From assembly GCA_003248125.1 (NCBI GenBank), contig QJXZ01000060.1, positions 1-40,476 on the forward strand: a stretch of DNA of 40,476 bases, in the 5' to 3' direction. Numbering within the stretch: position 1 is the stretch's first letter; each line of letters begins with the position of its first letter. The stretch comes from Gammaproteobacteria bacterium (GTDB taxonomy: Bacteria > Pseudomonadota > Gammaproteobacteria > Pseudomonadales > Azotimanducaceae). Positions 7,162-14,545 of this stretch are shown here, one piece after another. The notes beneath the pieces were generated by a model. It was not told the DNA's origin and made no database searches. It saw only the letters and a list, made by a program, of their open reading frames with translations. The translations under genes were made by a program, and so were the position numbers.

Positions 7162-7644
7162 ATGAAGTACTGCCTGCTGACGTTGTGCATGCTACCGCTC
7201 GCCGCGGCAGCCAACGACATCCCGAAGGTCGACGCCATCATGGTCTTCAAGGCCGACCGCGTGCTGATGTTGCTGAACCATGGCGAAATCGTCGCCCAGT
7301 ATCCGATCGCCCTCGGTGCCGAGCCGATTGGTCACAAAATCAAAGAGGGCGATCGCCGTACGCCGGAGGGCCGCTACTTCATCGACTGGCGCAACCCCGA
7401 TAGCCGCTTCTACAAGTCGATGCACATTTCCTATCCGAACCAGCTCGATCTCATCAACGCGCAACTCGCAGGTGTGCACCCGGGCGGCATGGTCATGATT
7501 CACGGCATGCCGAGCGAACCCGAGCTACGTTGGATGGATACCCACGGCGATTGGACGGACGGCTGCATCGCCGTCGCCAATCAGCACATGGACGAGATCT
7601 GGCGGCGCGTGCCCGACGGCACCCTGATCGTCATCAAACCGTGA
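7162..7644 (+). CDS. Secreted L,D-transpeptidase family (YkuD) protein
   Basis: A 160-residue protein with a cleavable signal peptide (MKYCLLTLCMLPLAAAAND). The YkuD fold shows in the opening strand (VDAIMVFKADRVLMLL), the GHKIKEGDRRTPEGRY segment, His114 in MIHG and the catalytic T-D-G-C motif with Cys135 (TDGCIAVAN). Such enzymes make 3-3 cross-links in peptidoglycan or attach proteins to it; the short, YafK-like ErfK/YkuD forms may be hydrolases. It acts in the periplasm. The stop overlaps the GTG start of the Nudix gene (GTGA). Confidence 0.88.
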   Translation: MKYCLLTLCMLPLAAAANDIPKVDAIMVFKADRVLMLLNHGEIVAQYPIALGAEPIGHKIKEGDRRTPEGRYFIDWRNPDSRFYKSMHISYPNQLDLINAQLAGVHPGGMVMIHGMPSEPELRWMDTHGDWTDGCIAVANQHMDEIWRRVPDGTLIVIKP

Positions 7645-8162
7645 CCGCGGACGAGGTGTTCGAAATCTTCGATGCGACCGGTGCGCTGCTCGGCCGCGCG
7701 CCACGCGCCGAGGTCCATCGGCTTGGGTACTGGCACAAGGCCGTCAACGTCTTGCTGTTCGATTCGGCGGGCCGCCTCTATTTGCAGCGGCGCGCGATTG
7801 GCAAGGACGTGTGGCCAGACGCGTGGGACGTGAGCGTCGGCGAACATCTACTGCCCGGCGAGTCGGCCATCGCAGGTGCCGTGCGCGGGTTGGCCGAGGA
7901 ACTCGGTATTCACGGCGCGCCACTCACCCCTGTCGGTAGCCTGACGGCAGCACGCATCGAGATCCCGACGCTCGACATTCGCGACAACGAGCTGCAACAG
8001 AGCTTTAGCGGTGTCTACGATGGCGCGCTCGCACCCAACCCGGACGAAGTCGCAGCCGTGCGCAAGATCGAACGCGCAGCCCTGATCGACGAGATCCGTC
8101 GCAATCCCGACGCGTTCACCCCATGGCTGCGCGAGCGGCTCCTGCACATCGGTTGGACATGA
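7641..8162 (+). CDS. Nudix hydrolase (IPP-isomerase/YfcD-like subgroup)
   Basis: A 173-residue protein whose start [36 protein letters not shown] is typical of the IDI/YfcD-type Nudix branch. The Nudix box is [16 protein letters not shown], then [10 protein letters not shown], with the E-E metal ligands intact; the second box glycine is Glu, as is usual in this subgroup. The substrate is a nucleoside diphosphate derivative in general terms; the real one is unknown. The start is GTG 7641 overlapping the previous TGA, and the end overlaps the next ATG, so three genes are translationally coupled. Confidence 0.87.
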   Translation: MTADEVFEIFDATGALLGRAPRAEVHRLGYWHKAVNVLLFDSAGRLYLQRRAIGKDVWPDAWDVSVGEHLLPGESAIAGAVRGLAEELGIHGAPLTPVGSLTAARIEIPTLDIRDNELQQSFSGVYDGALAPNPDEVAAVRKIERAALIDEIRRNPDAFTPWLRERLLHIGWT

Positions 8163-8587
8163 AGTCGACGCCCTTTCACCTAGCTATCCCGGTGCACGAC
8201 ATTGCCGCGGCGCGTGGGTTCTATGGCGAACTGCTCGGCTGTCCCGAGGGCCGCAGCGCCGAACATTGGGTGGACTTCAATCTCTATGGCCATCAGCTGG
8301 TGGTCCATCTCGATACCAACCTTTCCCCTCGGCCGCCCGTGCATCGCAATCCCGTCGACGGTCACGAGGTGCCCGTACCACACTTCGGCGTGGTGCTTGA
8401 GATGGCGGATTGGCACGTGCTCGCCGAGCGAATGGAAACGGCTGGCATCGAGTTCGTGATCGCCCCATACGTTCGATTCGCCGGCCAAGTCGGTGAGCAA
8501 GCGACCATGTTCCTACTCGACCCCAGCGGCAACGCCCTCGAGTTCAAGGCCTTCGCCGACATCGAAGGGCAGCTGTTCGCGAGATAG
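8159..8587 (+). CDS. VOC family protein
   Basis: A 142-residue VOC module: [26 protein letters not shown] gives the first metal-binding His, and the second half ends [15 protein letters not shown] with the family's Glu ligand. It resembles the DUF1338-free, dioxygenase-like VOC proteins often annotated 'glyoxalase'. ATG 8159 overlaps the Nudix TGA. The stop (TAG 8585-8587) lies 3 bases before a long inverted-repeat element. Confidence 0.85.
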   Translation: MKSTPFHLAIPVHDIAAARGFYGELLGCPEGRSAEHWVDFNLYGHQLVVHLDTNLSPRPPVHRNPVDGHEVPVPHFGVVLEMADWHVLAERMETAGIEFVIAPYVRFAGQVGEQATMFLLDPSGNALEFKAFADIEGQLFAR

Positions 8588-8590
8588 CTT

Positions 8591-8670
8591 GAAATCGGTG
8601 ACAGTTACCGATTTTGCGCCGCCTGACCGGTCTAAGAACAAGCGAGCAAATCGGTAACTGTCACCGGTCA
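8591..8670. repeat. Palindromic element A (REPIN-like inverted repeat)
   Basis: The arms are 8596-8614 and 8648-8666, a perfect 19-base inverted repeat, with a core of 33 bases. Each arm is itself nearly palindromic (AAATCGGT, 7 bases, ACCGATTT on the left). The left edge reads GAAATCGGTGACAGTTACC, the same consensus as elements B (19422) and C (33702) but one T shorter. It lies between convergent genes (VOC and aguB); its right edge supplies the TGA stop of aguB (8668-8670). No transposase is present. It probably also works as a two-way terminator, though no T-run is evident. Confidence 0.8.
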
Positions 8671-9552
8671 GTCGAGAAAACGCGCGGTGAGGTCGCCGTA
8701 AGCGTCGATGCGGCGGTCGCGGAAGAACGGCCAGCCGACGCGTTGGGTGCCGATGCGGCGCAAGTCGACATCGACCGTCAGCACGGCCTCGCGATCGATC
8801 GGGCCGCGCACCAAAATGGCGCCGTCCGGACCTACCGCAAAACTCTGGCCCCAAAATTCGATGCCGCCCGATCCGGCCGGATCCGGCTCGAAACCGGTGC
8901 GGTTGACGGCGATGACGTAGCAGCCGTTGGCAATCGCGTGGGCGCGCTGCGCGGTTTCCCAAGCGTCGTGCTGTGCCGAGCCGACCGCGTCCTTCTCCTC
9001 GGGATGCCAACCGATTGCCGTGGGATAGAACAGCACCTGTGCGCCCTTCAATGCCGTGAGCCGAGCGGCTTCCGGATACCACTGGTCCCAACACACCAAT
9101 ACGCCGATTCGCCCGGCCGCGCTGTCGAAAACGCGAAAGCCGAGATCACCCGGCGTGAAGTAGTACTTTTCGTAGTACCGCGGATCGTCCGGGATGTGCA
9201 TCTTGCGGTACTTGCCGAGATAGCCGCTCGGATCGATTACCGCGGCGGTGTTGTGGTGCAGCCCGGGCGCACGCTTCTCGAACAGGCTCGCGATCAGCGT
9301 AATGCCGAGCTCCTTCACCAACGGTTCGAGCGCAGCAGTACTCGGCCCCGGAATCGGCTCGGCGAGGTCGAAGTATCGCGCATCTTCGCTTTGACAGAAG
9401 TAGCGCGATCGAAACAGCTCCGGCAGGCACACGAGTTTCGCGCCTTGCGCCGCAGCCTCCCGCACGCCTTCGATCGCCCGTTGCATGTTGGTATCCGGAT
9501 CGTCGGCCATGCGCATCTGCACGAGCCCGATTCGCAACTCGCCGTCAGCCAT
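8668..9552 (-). CDS. aguB: N-carbamoylputrescine amidase
   Basis: A 294-residue nitrilase-superfamily enzyme that hydrolyses N-carbamoylputrescine to putrescine, CO2 and ammonia. The catalytic triad is visible as Glu45 (CLPELF), Lys117 (YRKMHIPDD) and Cys154 (VLVCWDQWYPE). The YRKMHIPDDPRYYEKYYF and GWHPEEKD segments are typical of AguB rather than other nitrilases, and length is normal. It is the last gene of the aguA/DHS-like/speA/aguB operon and overlaps the end of speA by 8 bases. The stop codon TGA is formed at the edge of palindromic element A. Confidence 0.95.
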   Translation of the reverse strand: MADGELRIGLVQMRMADDPDTNMQRAIEGVREAAAQGAKLVCLPELFRSRYFCQSEDARYFDLAEPIPGPSTAALEPLVKELGITLIASLFEKRAPGLHHNTAAVIDPSGYLGKYRKMHIPDDPRYYEKYYFTPGDLGFRVFDSAAGRIGVLVCWDQWYPEAARLTALKGAQVLFYPTAIGWHPEEKDAVGSAQHDAWETAQRAHAIANGCYVIAVNRTGFEPDPAGSGGIEFWGQSFAVGPDGAILVRGPIDREAVLTVDVDLRRIGTQRVGWPFFRDRRIDAYGDLTARFLD

Positions 9553-11533
9553 TGCCCGATTCGCCGTGCGGAAACTCGGTGGCGCAGTACGTAGTTTCGG
9601 CGAACCGCTTCTTGTAGTCGTTCAAGATTCGCATGCCGACATTGGGACGCACCTCATCGGCGTCGATCTTGCGCCGCACGAGTTCGCTCATGCGCCGGTT
9701 GAGGTCGTTGGGGAAGTACTGCACCTGCGCCAGCATCTCGTTGACCGACATGCCGGGAATCACCTTCTCGATCCAGAAATTGCCGTCTTCTTCCTCGTCG
9801 GCATAGACGTGCACTTCGGGCAGCCGGCCGAACAGGTTGTGCGCATCGCCCAAGATGTCCTGATAAGCACCGACCAAAAAAATACCGAGATAGTAACGCT
9901 CGTCCCGAGCGACACGGTGCAATGGCAAGTAGGTGTTGTCGTCGAGCGAAGAGACGTAGTGCTCGAGCTTGCCATCCGAATCGCACGTCAAATCGACCAC
10001 CACGGCACGACGCTTCGGCCGCTCGTCGAGTCGCGCGAGCGGCATGACCGGGAACACCTGATCGATTGCCCAATGGTCGAGCACCGAATGAAACACCGAG
10101 AAATCGCACAAGTACGAATCGGTCAGCTGCTTCTCGAGCTCTAGTTGTTCCGCCGGCGGCACTTCGAACTCCGCGGCCTCGAGCCCTTCCAGCACTTCGC
10201 GGCAGACCGCGAAATACAGGCTTTCCACCGCGGCGAGCGTATCGATGGCGAGAAAGCCGAGTCGAAACATCGTGCTCGCCTCGTTTCGAGTCTCGACCGC
10301 GTCGTGATAGGCCTCGAGCAGCTCACCCACATGGTCGTCCGCGTTGCACGCTTCCTTGAGCGCAGCCTGAATGCGCAACACCAACGTGTCGTCCGGATCT
10401 GCGATTTCCGGATCCTCCTCCACCTCGTGGCGTTGCGTGCCGATCACCGGTACGACGAGCACCGAGTGGTGCGCCGTGATCGCCCGGCCGCTCTCGGAGA
10501 CGATAATGGGTTCTGCCACCTCGCGCGCCGAGCAGATCTCCTGAATGGCATACACCACGGCGTTGGCGTATTCCTGCAGGCTGTAGTTGATGGCCGACTC
10601 CTCGTCGCCATAACCAGCGCCGTAATTGACGCCGAGGCCACCGCCCACATCGAGGTACCGAATGCCGACACCGCGGCGCTTGAGATCGGCATACACCTGC
10701 GCGAGCTCGCGAACCGCCTGCTTCAGCACCTGGATGTTCGCGACCTGGCTGCCCAAATGGAAGTGCAAGAGCTCGAGATGATCGGCAATGCCGCGCCGCT
10801 CGAGCACGCGGACCATGCGCACGAGCTCAGCGATGGTGAGGCCGAACTTCGAGCGCTGGCCGCCCGACTCGAACCAGCGCCCGGAACCGCGAGTGGCCAA
10901 TTTCACGCGCACCGCAAGTCGAGGGGTGAAACCGGCGCGATCGGCGAGCTGCATGAGTTGCTCGAACTCGCTGTACTTTTCGATGATCGGCAGCACTCGC
11001 TGGCCGAGCTGCTGCGCCGACAGCATCAGCGACAGCATGACGTGATCCTTGACACCGTTGCACAGCAACAGACGATCGTCTTCGACCAGAGGTAAGGCGG
11101 CAATCAATTCGGTCTTCGAGCCGCACTCGAGTCCTACGCGGTAGTTCTTACCGGCATCGAGCACTTCCTCCACGACTTCGTGCAGCTGATTCACCTTGAT
11201 CGGATAGACGGGCTGGTAGTGATTGCCGTATCCCGCCTCCGCGATCGCCTCGCGGAATGCCTCCACCAACCGCCTTACTCGGGCGCGGAGCACGTCTTGG
11301 AAGCGGATGAGCATGGGCGGTGCAACCTCGTGCTCGGTCGCCGCAGCGATTACATCCGTGATATCGATTTCGAGCGGCTGATCGAGCAGCGGCCTGACGG
11401 CCGCGTGGCCTCGCGCATTGATGGTGTAAAACCCGTCGCCCCACGCCTCCACGGCATAGAGTTCGGCCGAGTCGTCCGCGGTCCATGCACCATCTCTTGC
11501 CACGGGCGATCGAACTGCGGGGGCGGTGCTCAC
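9545..11533 (-). CDS. speA: Biosynthetic arginine decarboxylase
   Basis: A 662-residue PLP enzyme of the alanine-racemase-fold group, full length for SpeA. It converts arginine to agmatine. Seen: PLP Lys113 in YPIKVNQ; the phosphate-binding Gly segment YLDVGGGLGVNY; SESGRAITAHHSV; the C-terminal active-site motif TCDSDGK; and FLVGAYQDILGDAHNLFG. The start is GTG 11533, 10 bases after the DHS-like gene, and the 3' end overlaps aguB. Its product agmatine is the substrate of AguA, encoded by the first gene of the same operon. Confidence 0.96.
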   Translation of the reverse strand: MSTAPAVRSPVARDGAWTADDSAELYAVEAWGDGFYTINARGHAAVRPLLDQPLEIDITDVIAAATEHEVAPPMLIRFQDVLRARVRRLVEAFREAIAEAGYGNHYQPVYPIKVNQLHEVVEEVLDAGKNYRVGLECGSKTELIAALPLVEDDRLLLCNGVKDHVMLSLMLSAQQLGQRVLPIIEKYSEFEQLMQLADRAGFTPRLAVRVKLATRGSGRWFESGGQRSKFGLTIAELVRMVRVLERRGIADHLELLHFHLGSQVANIQVLKQAVRELAQVYADLKRRGVGIRYLDVGGGLGVNYGAGYGDEESAINYSLQEYANAVVYAIQEICSAREVAEPIIVSESGRAITAHHSVLVVPVIGTQRHEVEEDPEIADPDDTLVLRIQAALKEACNADDHVGELLEAYHDAVETRNEASTMFRLGFLAIDTLAAVESLYFAVCREVLEGLEAAEFEVPPAEQLELEKQLTDSYLCDFSVFHSVLDHWAIDQVFPVMPLARLDERPKRRAVVVDLTCDSDGKLEHYVSSLDDNTYLPLHRVARDERYYLGIFLVGAYQDILGDAHNLFGRLPEVHVYADEEEDGNFWIEKVIPGMSVNEMLAQVQYFPNDLNRRMSELVRRKIDADEVRPNVGMRILNDYKKRFAETTYCATEFPHGESGNG

Positions 11534-11543
11534 GGCAGTGATC

Positions 11544-12515
11544 TTACTGCTCTAGCACGCAGGCGAACATCAGGGGTGCGACGATGCTGGCGTCCGACTC
11601 GATGATGTACTTCGGCGTATCAGCGGACAGCTTGCCCCAGGTGATCTTCTCGTTCGGAACGGCACCCGAGTACGAGCCGAAGCTCGTGGTCGAATCACTG
11701 ATCTGACAGAAATAGCCCCAACGCGGAATATCCTGCATCAACAAATCTTGCTCGAGCATGGGCACTACGCAAATGGGGAAGTCGCCGGCAATGCCGCCAC
11801 CGATCTGAAAGAATCCAATGGATGCATCGGCACTCTCGGCGCGATACCACTTGGCGAGCATCATCATGTACTCGATGCCAGTGCGCACTGTGTGCACGCT
11901 CTTCACGTCGCCGCTAATCACGTGGCTGGCGTAGATGTTGCCGAGCGTCGAATCTTCCCATCCCGGGACGATGATCGGTAGGTTCTTCTCGCTGGCCGCC
12001 ACCATCCAGGAATCGTTCGGGTCGATTTGATAGCTCTTCTCGAGCTTGCCCGAACGGATGATCTTGTACATGAACTCGTGCGGAAAGTACGCCTCGCCCG
12101 CCTTGTCCGCGGCTTGCCACTCATCGAGGATGACGTGCTCGATACGCCGGATGGCTTCTTCTTCCGGGATGCACGTATCGGTGACGCGATTCAGGTGCCT
12201 GGCGAGCAGCGCTTCTTCGTCTTCCGAGCTCAACGTCCGGTAGTGCGGAACGCGCACGTAGTGATCGTGGGCCACCAGGTTGAAGATGTCTTCTTCCAGA
12301 TTCGCGCCTGTGCAGGAGATCGCGTGCACTTTGTCGCGGCGAATCATCTCCGCGAGCGACAACCCCAATTCCGCCGTGCTCATCGCGCCGGCGAGCGTGA
12401 TCATCATCTTGCCGCCACGCTCGAGATGACGCGCGTAGCCATCGGCTGCGTCGATCAACGCTGCCGCATTGAAGTGACGATAGTGATGTCGGATGAACTC
12501 GCTGACGGCGCCCAT
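11544..12515 (-). CDS. Deoxyhypusine-synthase-like (DHS-fold) enzyme, likely polyamine-modifying
   Basis: A 323-residue protein of the DHS family. Strong signs are MMITLAGAMSTAELG, SCTGANLEED, the NAD-binding IGGGIAG, and the C-terminal ITWGKL (Lys295) with the DASIVAPLMFACVLEQ tail. Lys295 matches catalytic Lys329 of human DHS, which carries the enzyme-aminobutyl imine. But the human KHH segment (Lys287, His288) is GDF here (Asp245), and the spermidine contact Asp316 is Tyr282. Bacteria lack the eIF5A target, so it more likely transfers the aminobutyl group to a free amine, as homospermidine synthases that arose from DHS do. Its place between aguA and speA supports a polyamine substrate. The exact reaction is inference. 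Confidence 0.88.
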   Translation of the reverse strand: MGAVSEFIRHHYRHFNAAALIDAADGYARHLERGGKMMITLAGAMSTAELGLSLAEMIRRDKVHAISCTGANLEEDIFNLVAHDHYVRVPHYRTLSSEDEEALLARHLNRVTDTCIPEEEAIRRIEHVILDEWQAADKAGEAYFPHEFMYKIIRSGKLEKSYQIDPNDSWMVAASEKNLPIIVPGWEDSTLGNIYASHVISGDVKSVHTVRTGIEYMMMLAKWYRAESADASIGFFQIGGGIAGDFPICVVPMLEQDLLMQDIPRWGYFCQISDSTTSFGSYSGAVPNEKITWGKLSADTPKYIIESDASIVAPLMFACVLEQ

Positions 12516-12601
12516 CAGGCAAGGCTCCCGAGGGTGTGTGTTGGGGCGCGAAGCTTACGTGTTGGGATTTGATGCGGCAAGGCAACCGGCAGCCTTCACC
12601 G

Positions 12602-13618
12602 TCACGCGGGTACCTGTTGCGACAAGCAGTGGAAGGTGCCCAAGCCGACCACCACCGCGCGACAATCGATCGCCACCACGCGACGCGCAGGAAAACAACT
12701 GGCGATGGCATCCACGGCAGCCGAGTCTTGCGGACATGCGAACACCGGCACCAGCACCACGTCGTTGCCGATGTAGAAGTTTGCATAGCTGGCCGGTAGA
12801 CGACGTCCTTCGCGCATCAACGGTGCCGGCATTGTGATTTCCACGACGTCGAGTGGTGCACCATCGGGCAACCGCATCCCGCGCAAGCGCTCTGTGTTCT
12901 CTGCGAGCGGCGCATGGTTGACGTCGTTTCGGTCGGGCTCGACCATCGTCACGACTCGGTCACGCGCCACGAAGCGAGTGAGATCGTCGATGTGACCGTC
13001 GGTGTCGTCACCATCGATGCCATCGCCCAACCACAGCACCTGCTCTACACCGAGGTAGCGGCGCAGCACCGCCTCCACCTCCTTTCGCGACATGTCTGGA
13101 TTGCGGTTCGGGTTCAATAGGCACTGCTCCGTGGTCAGCACCGAGCCCGCGCCGTTCACCTCGATCGAACCACCTTCCAAGATCATCTCGACGCGCTCGG
13201 TACGCACACCGAGTGCCTCGTTCATGCGCGCGGATGCCGCATCGTCCAAGTCGAACGGCGGGTATTTGCCGCCCCAGGCGTTGAAGCGGAAGTCGAGACC
13301 CACCAGCTCGGCGCCGTCAAGGACGAATATCGAGCCGTGGTCGCGACACCAGGCATCGTTGGTAGGGATCACGTGCAGGCGCAGATTCTCGCTCGGCACC
13401 TTGCCGGCGAACCGGCGCGCCACGTACGTCCGATGCGCATCGTCCAGCACGTTGATGTGCACACATTCCGAATCGGCGAGCGCCACTACGGCTTCGGTGA
13501 GCGCGTGCTCGGTGCCCTCCAGGTACCCCGGCCATGTCTCGGGATTGTGCGGCCACGAGAACCACGTGCCGCGATGCGGTTGCCACTCGGCTGGCATGTG
13601 GAAATTGGATCGCGGCAT
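12602..13618 (-). CDS. aguA: Agmatine deiminase
   Basis: A 338-residue porphyromonas-type peptidylarginine-deiminase-fold enzyme (PPAD family) that turns agmatine into N-carbamoylputrescine plus ammonia. Markers are MPAEWQPHRGTWFSWPHN at the start, NDAWCRDHGSIF (Asp93), LEGGSIEVNG (Glu149), DDTDGHIDD (His209) and the nucleophile Cys331 in GTFHCLSQQ. Length is slightly short but all catalytic positions are present. ATG 13618 has GGAG about 8 bases upstream. It is the first gene of the polyamine operon; 86 bases separate it from the DHS-like gene. A perfect TATAAT on this strand lies about 35 bases before the start. Confidence 0.95.
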   Translation of the reverse strand: MPRSNFHMPAEWQPHRGTWFSWPHNPETWPGYLEGTEHALTEAVVALADSECVHINVLDDAHRTYVARRFAGKVPSENLRLHVIPTNDAWCRDHGSIFVLDGAELVGLDFRFNAWGGKYPPFDLDDAASARMNEALGVRTERVEMILEGGSIEVNGAGSVLTTEQCLLNPNRNPDMSRKEVEAVLRRYLGVEQVLWLGDGIDGDDTDGHIDDLTRFVARDRVVTMVEPDRNDVNHAPLAENTERLRGMRLPDGAPLDVVEITMPAPLMREGRRLPASYANFYIGNDVVLVPVFACPQDSAAVDAIASCFPARRVVAIDCRAVVVGLGTFHCLSQQVPA

Positions 13619-13628
13619 TCGAAGGCTC

Positions 13629-13656
13629 CAGCCAATTGGCGCATGCGCGGATTATA
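13629..13656 (-). promoter_or_regulatory. Putative aguA promoter -10 with overlapping palindromes
   Basis: On the minus strand 13656-13651 reads TATAAT. Just downstream, where transcription would start, lie two adjoining perfect palindromes: GCGCATGCGC (13639-13648) and GCCAATTGGC (13631-13640), sharing two bases. No good -35 is found at 16-18 bases, so an activator might be needed. Palindromes over a start site suit a repressor operator. The -10 is seen; the regulation is inferred. Confidence 0.4.
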
Positions 13657-13694
13657 CTGGCGCGACTCAAGCATCGCCGGCCGTGGGGAGCCCG

Positions 13695-14018
13695 ATGATC
13701 CTGTTCTACCAATTGCTAATCGGGCATGCACTCGCCGACTTCGTGTTGCAAGGCGAAACCATGGCGGTCTACAAGAACCGGCGCGTGCGCGCCGGACTCG
13801 AACGCGGTCCCGGCTTTCCGCCTTGGTACTACTGGCTCCTCGCCCACGCGCTGATCCACGGCGGCTTCGTCTACTTGTTGACCGGCAGTTGGATACTGGG
13901 GTTGGTGGAGACGGCACTGCACACCGTCATCGACTTTGCCAAGAGCGAGCACAAGATCAACTTCCACCAGGACCAGGCGCTGCACATCGCCTGCAAGATC
14001 GCCTACTGCTTGGTATGA
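13695..14018 (+). CDS. DUF3307 family membrane protein
   Basis: A 107-residue protein with the DUF3307 start FYQLLIGHALADFVLQGE (a conserved His-Asp in the first helix) and a later GGFVYLLTGSWILGLVETALHTVIDFAKSE. About three hydrophobic helices with conserved His/Asp residues suggest an inner membrane protein. Function is unknown in general. ATG 13695 has GGGGAG close upstream. It is divergent from aguA and overlaps the VOC gene by ATGA. Confidence 0.8.
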   Translation: MILFYQLLIGHALADFVLQGETMAVYKNRRVRAGLERGPGFPPWYYWLLAHALIHGGFVYLLTGSWILGLVETALHTVIDFAKSEHKINFHQDQALHIACKIAYCLV

Positions 14019-14506
14019 ACGTCACGGGCATCGATCACGTTTATTTGACGGTGTCCGACTTCGCCCGCAGCGAAGCGTTCTACGACCAAATGCTCGAGGC
14101 GTTCGGATTCCGGAAGGGCGATACCGCAATCGGCGGCGAGCCGCACGCACACTATGTGCGACCGGGTATTCAGATCAGCATCCGGCCGGCGCACACGAAG
14201 GCAGCCCATGATCCATACGCGCCGGGATTGCATCATCTCTGCCTGCAAGTCGAGTCACCCAAGGACGTCGACGAAGCGCACGCGCTGTTGACCGCGATGG
14301 GGATCGACGCGACGACGCCCAAGCGCTACCCAGAGTACAACCCCGAGTACTACGCCACTTTCTTCTCCGACCCGGACGGCATTCGTCTCGAACTGGTGGC
14401 CCAGACCGGCTATCGCCGCACGCTGATCGAGCGTTGGCACGACCTCAAGGTGTTTTTGAATCCGATCGCGGAGCTGAAGCGCCGGGAACAATCGGACGCT
14501 GGCTGA
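14015..14506 (+). CDS. VOC family protein
   Basis: A 163-residue VOC module with first metal His in GIDHVYLTVSDFARSEAFYD, a second in GLHHLCLQVES, and Glu ligand in FFSDPDGIRLELVAQ, giving a complete His/His/Glu set as in metal-dependent VOC enzymes. About 25 extra C-terminal residues form a basic helix. ATG 14015 overlaps the DUF3307 stop, so the two are coupled. The substrate is unknown. Confidence 0.87.
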   Translation: MNVTGIDHVYLTVSDFARSEAFYDQMLEAFGFRKGDTAIGGEPHAHYVRPGIQISIRPAHTKAAHDPYAPGLHHLCLQVESPKDVDEAHALLTAMGIDATTPKRYPEYNPEYYATFFSDPDGIRLELVAQTGYRRTLIERWHDLKVFLNPIAELKRREQSDAG

Positions 14507-14516
14507 GCGACGTTCG

Positions 14517-14545
14517 CCTGTGGGAGCTGGCTTGCCCGTGATCGG
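14517..14545. repeat. Degenerate Pseudomonas-type REP sequence
   Basis: The sequence at 14519-14546, starting TGTGGGAGC and continuing GGCTTGCCCG, closely resembles the well-known REP found in pseudomonads and relatives (TGTGGGAGCGGGCTTGCCCG). The stem is imperfect because of point changes. It fills the short gap between the convergent VOC and MltD-like genes, the usual place for REPs. It is a single copy and is unlike palindromic elements A, B and C. Confidence 0.55.

Noticed and set aside
8591-8670. Element A as an insertion sequence or CRISPR repeat
   Set aside because: It has no coding capacity, no target duplication was seen and it is a single inverted pair, not a regular array.
10145-11095. 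Plus-strand frame opposite speA
   Set aside because: No domain or ribosome site was found; the frame mirrors the coding strand of a clear speA gene.
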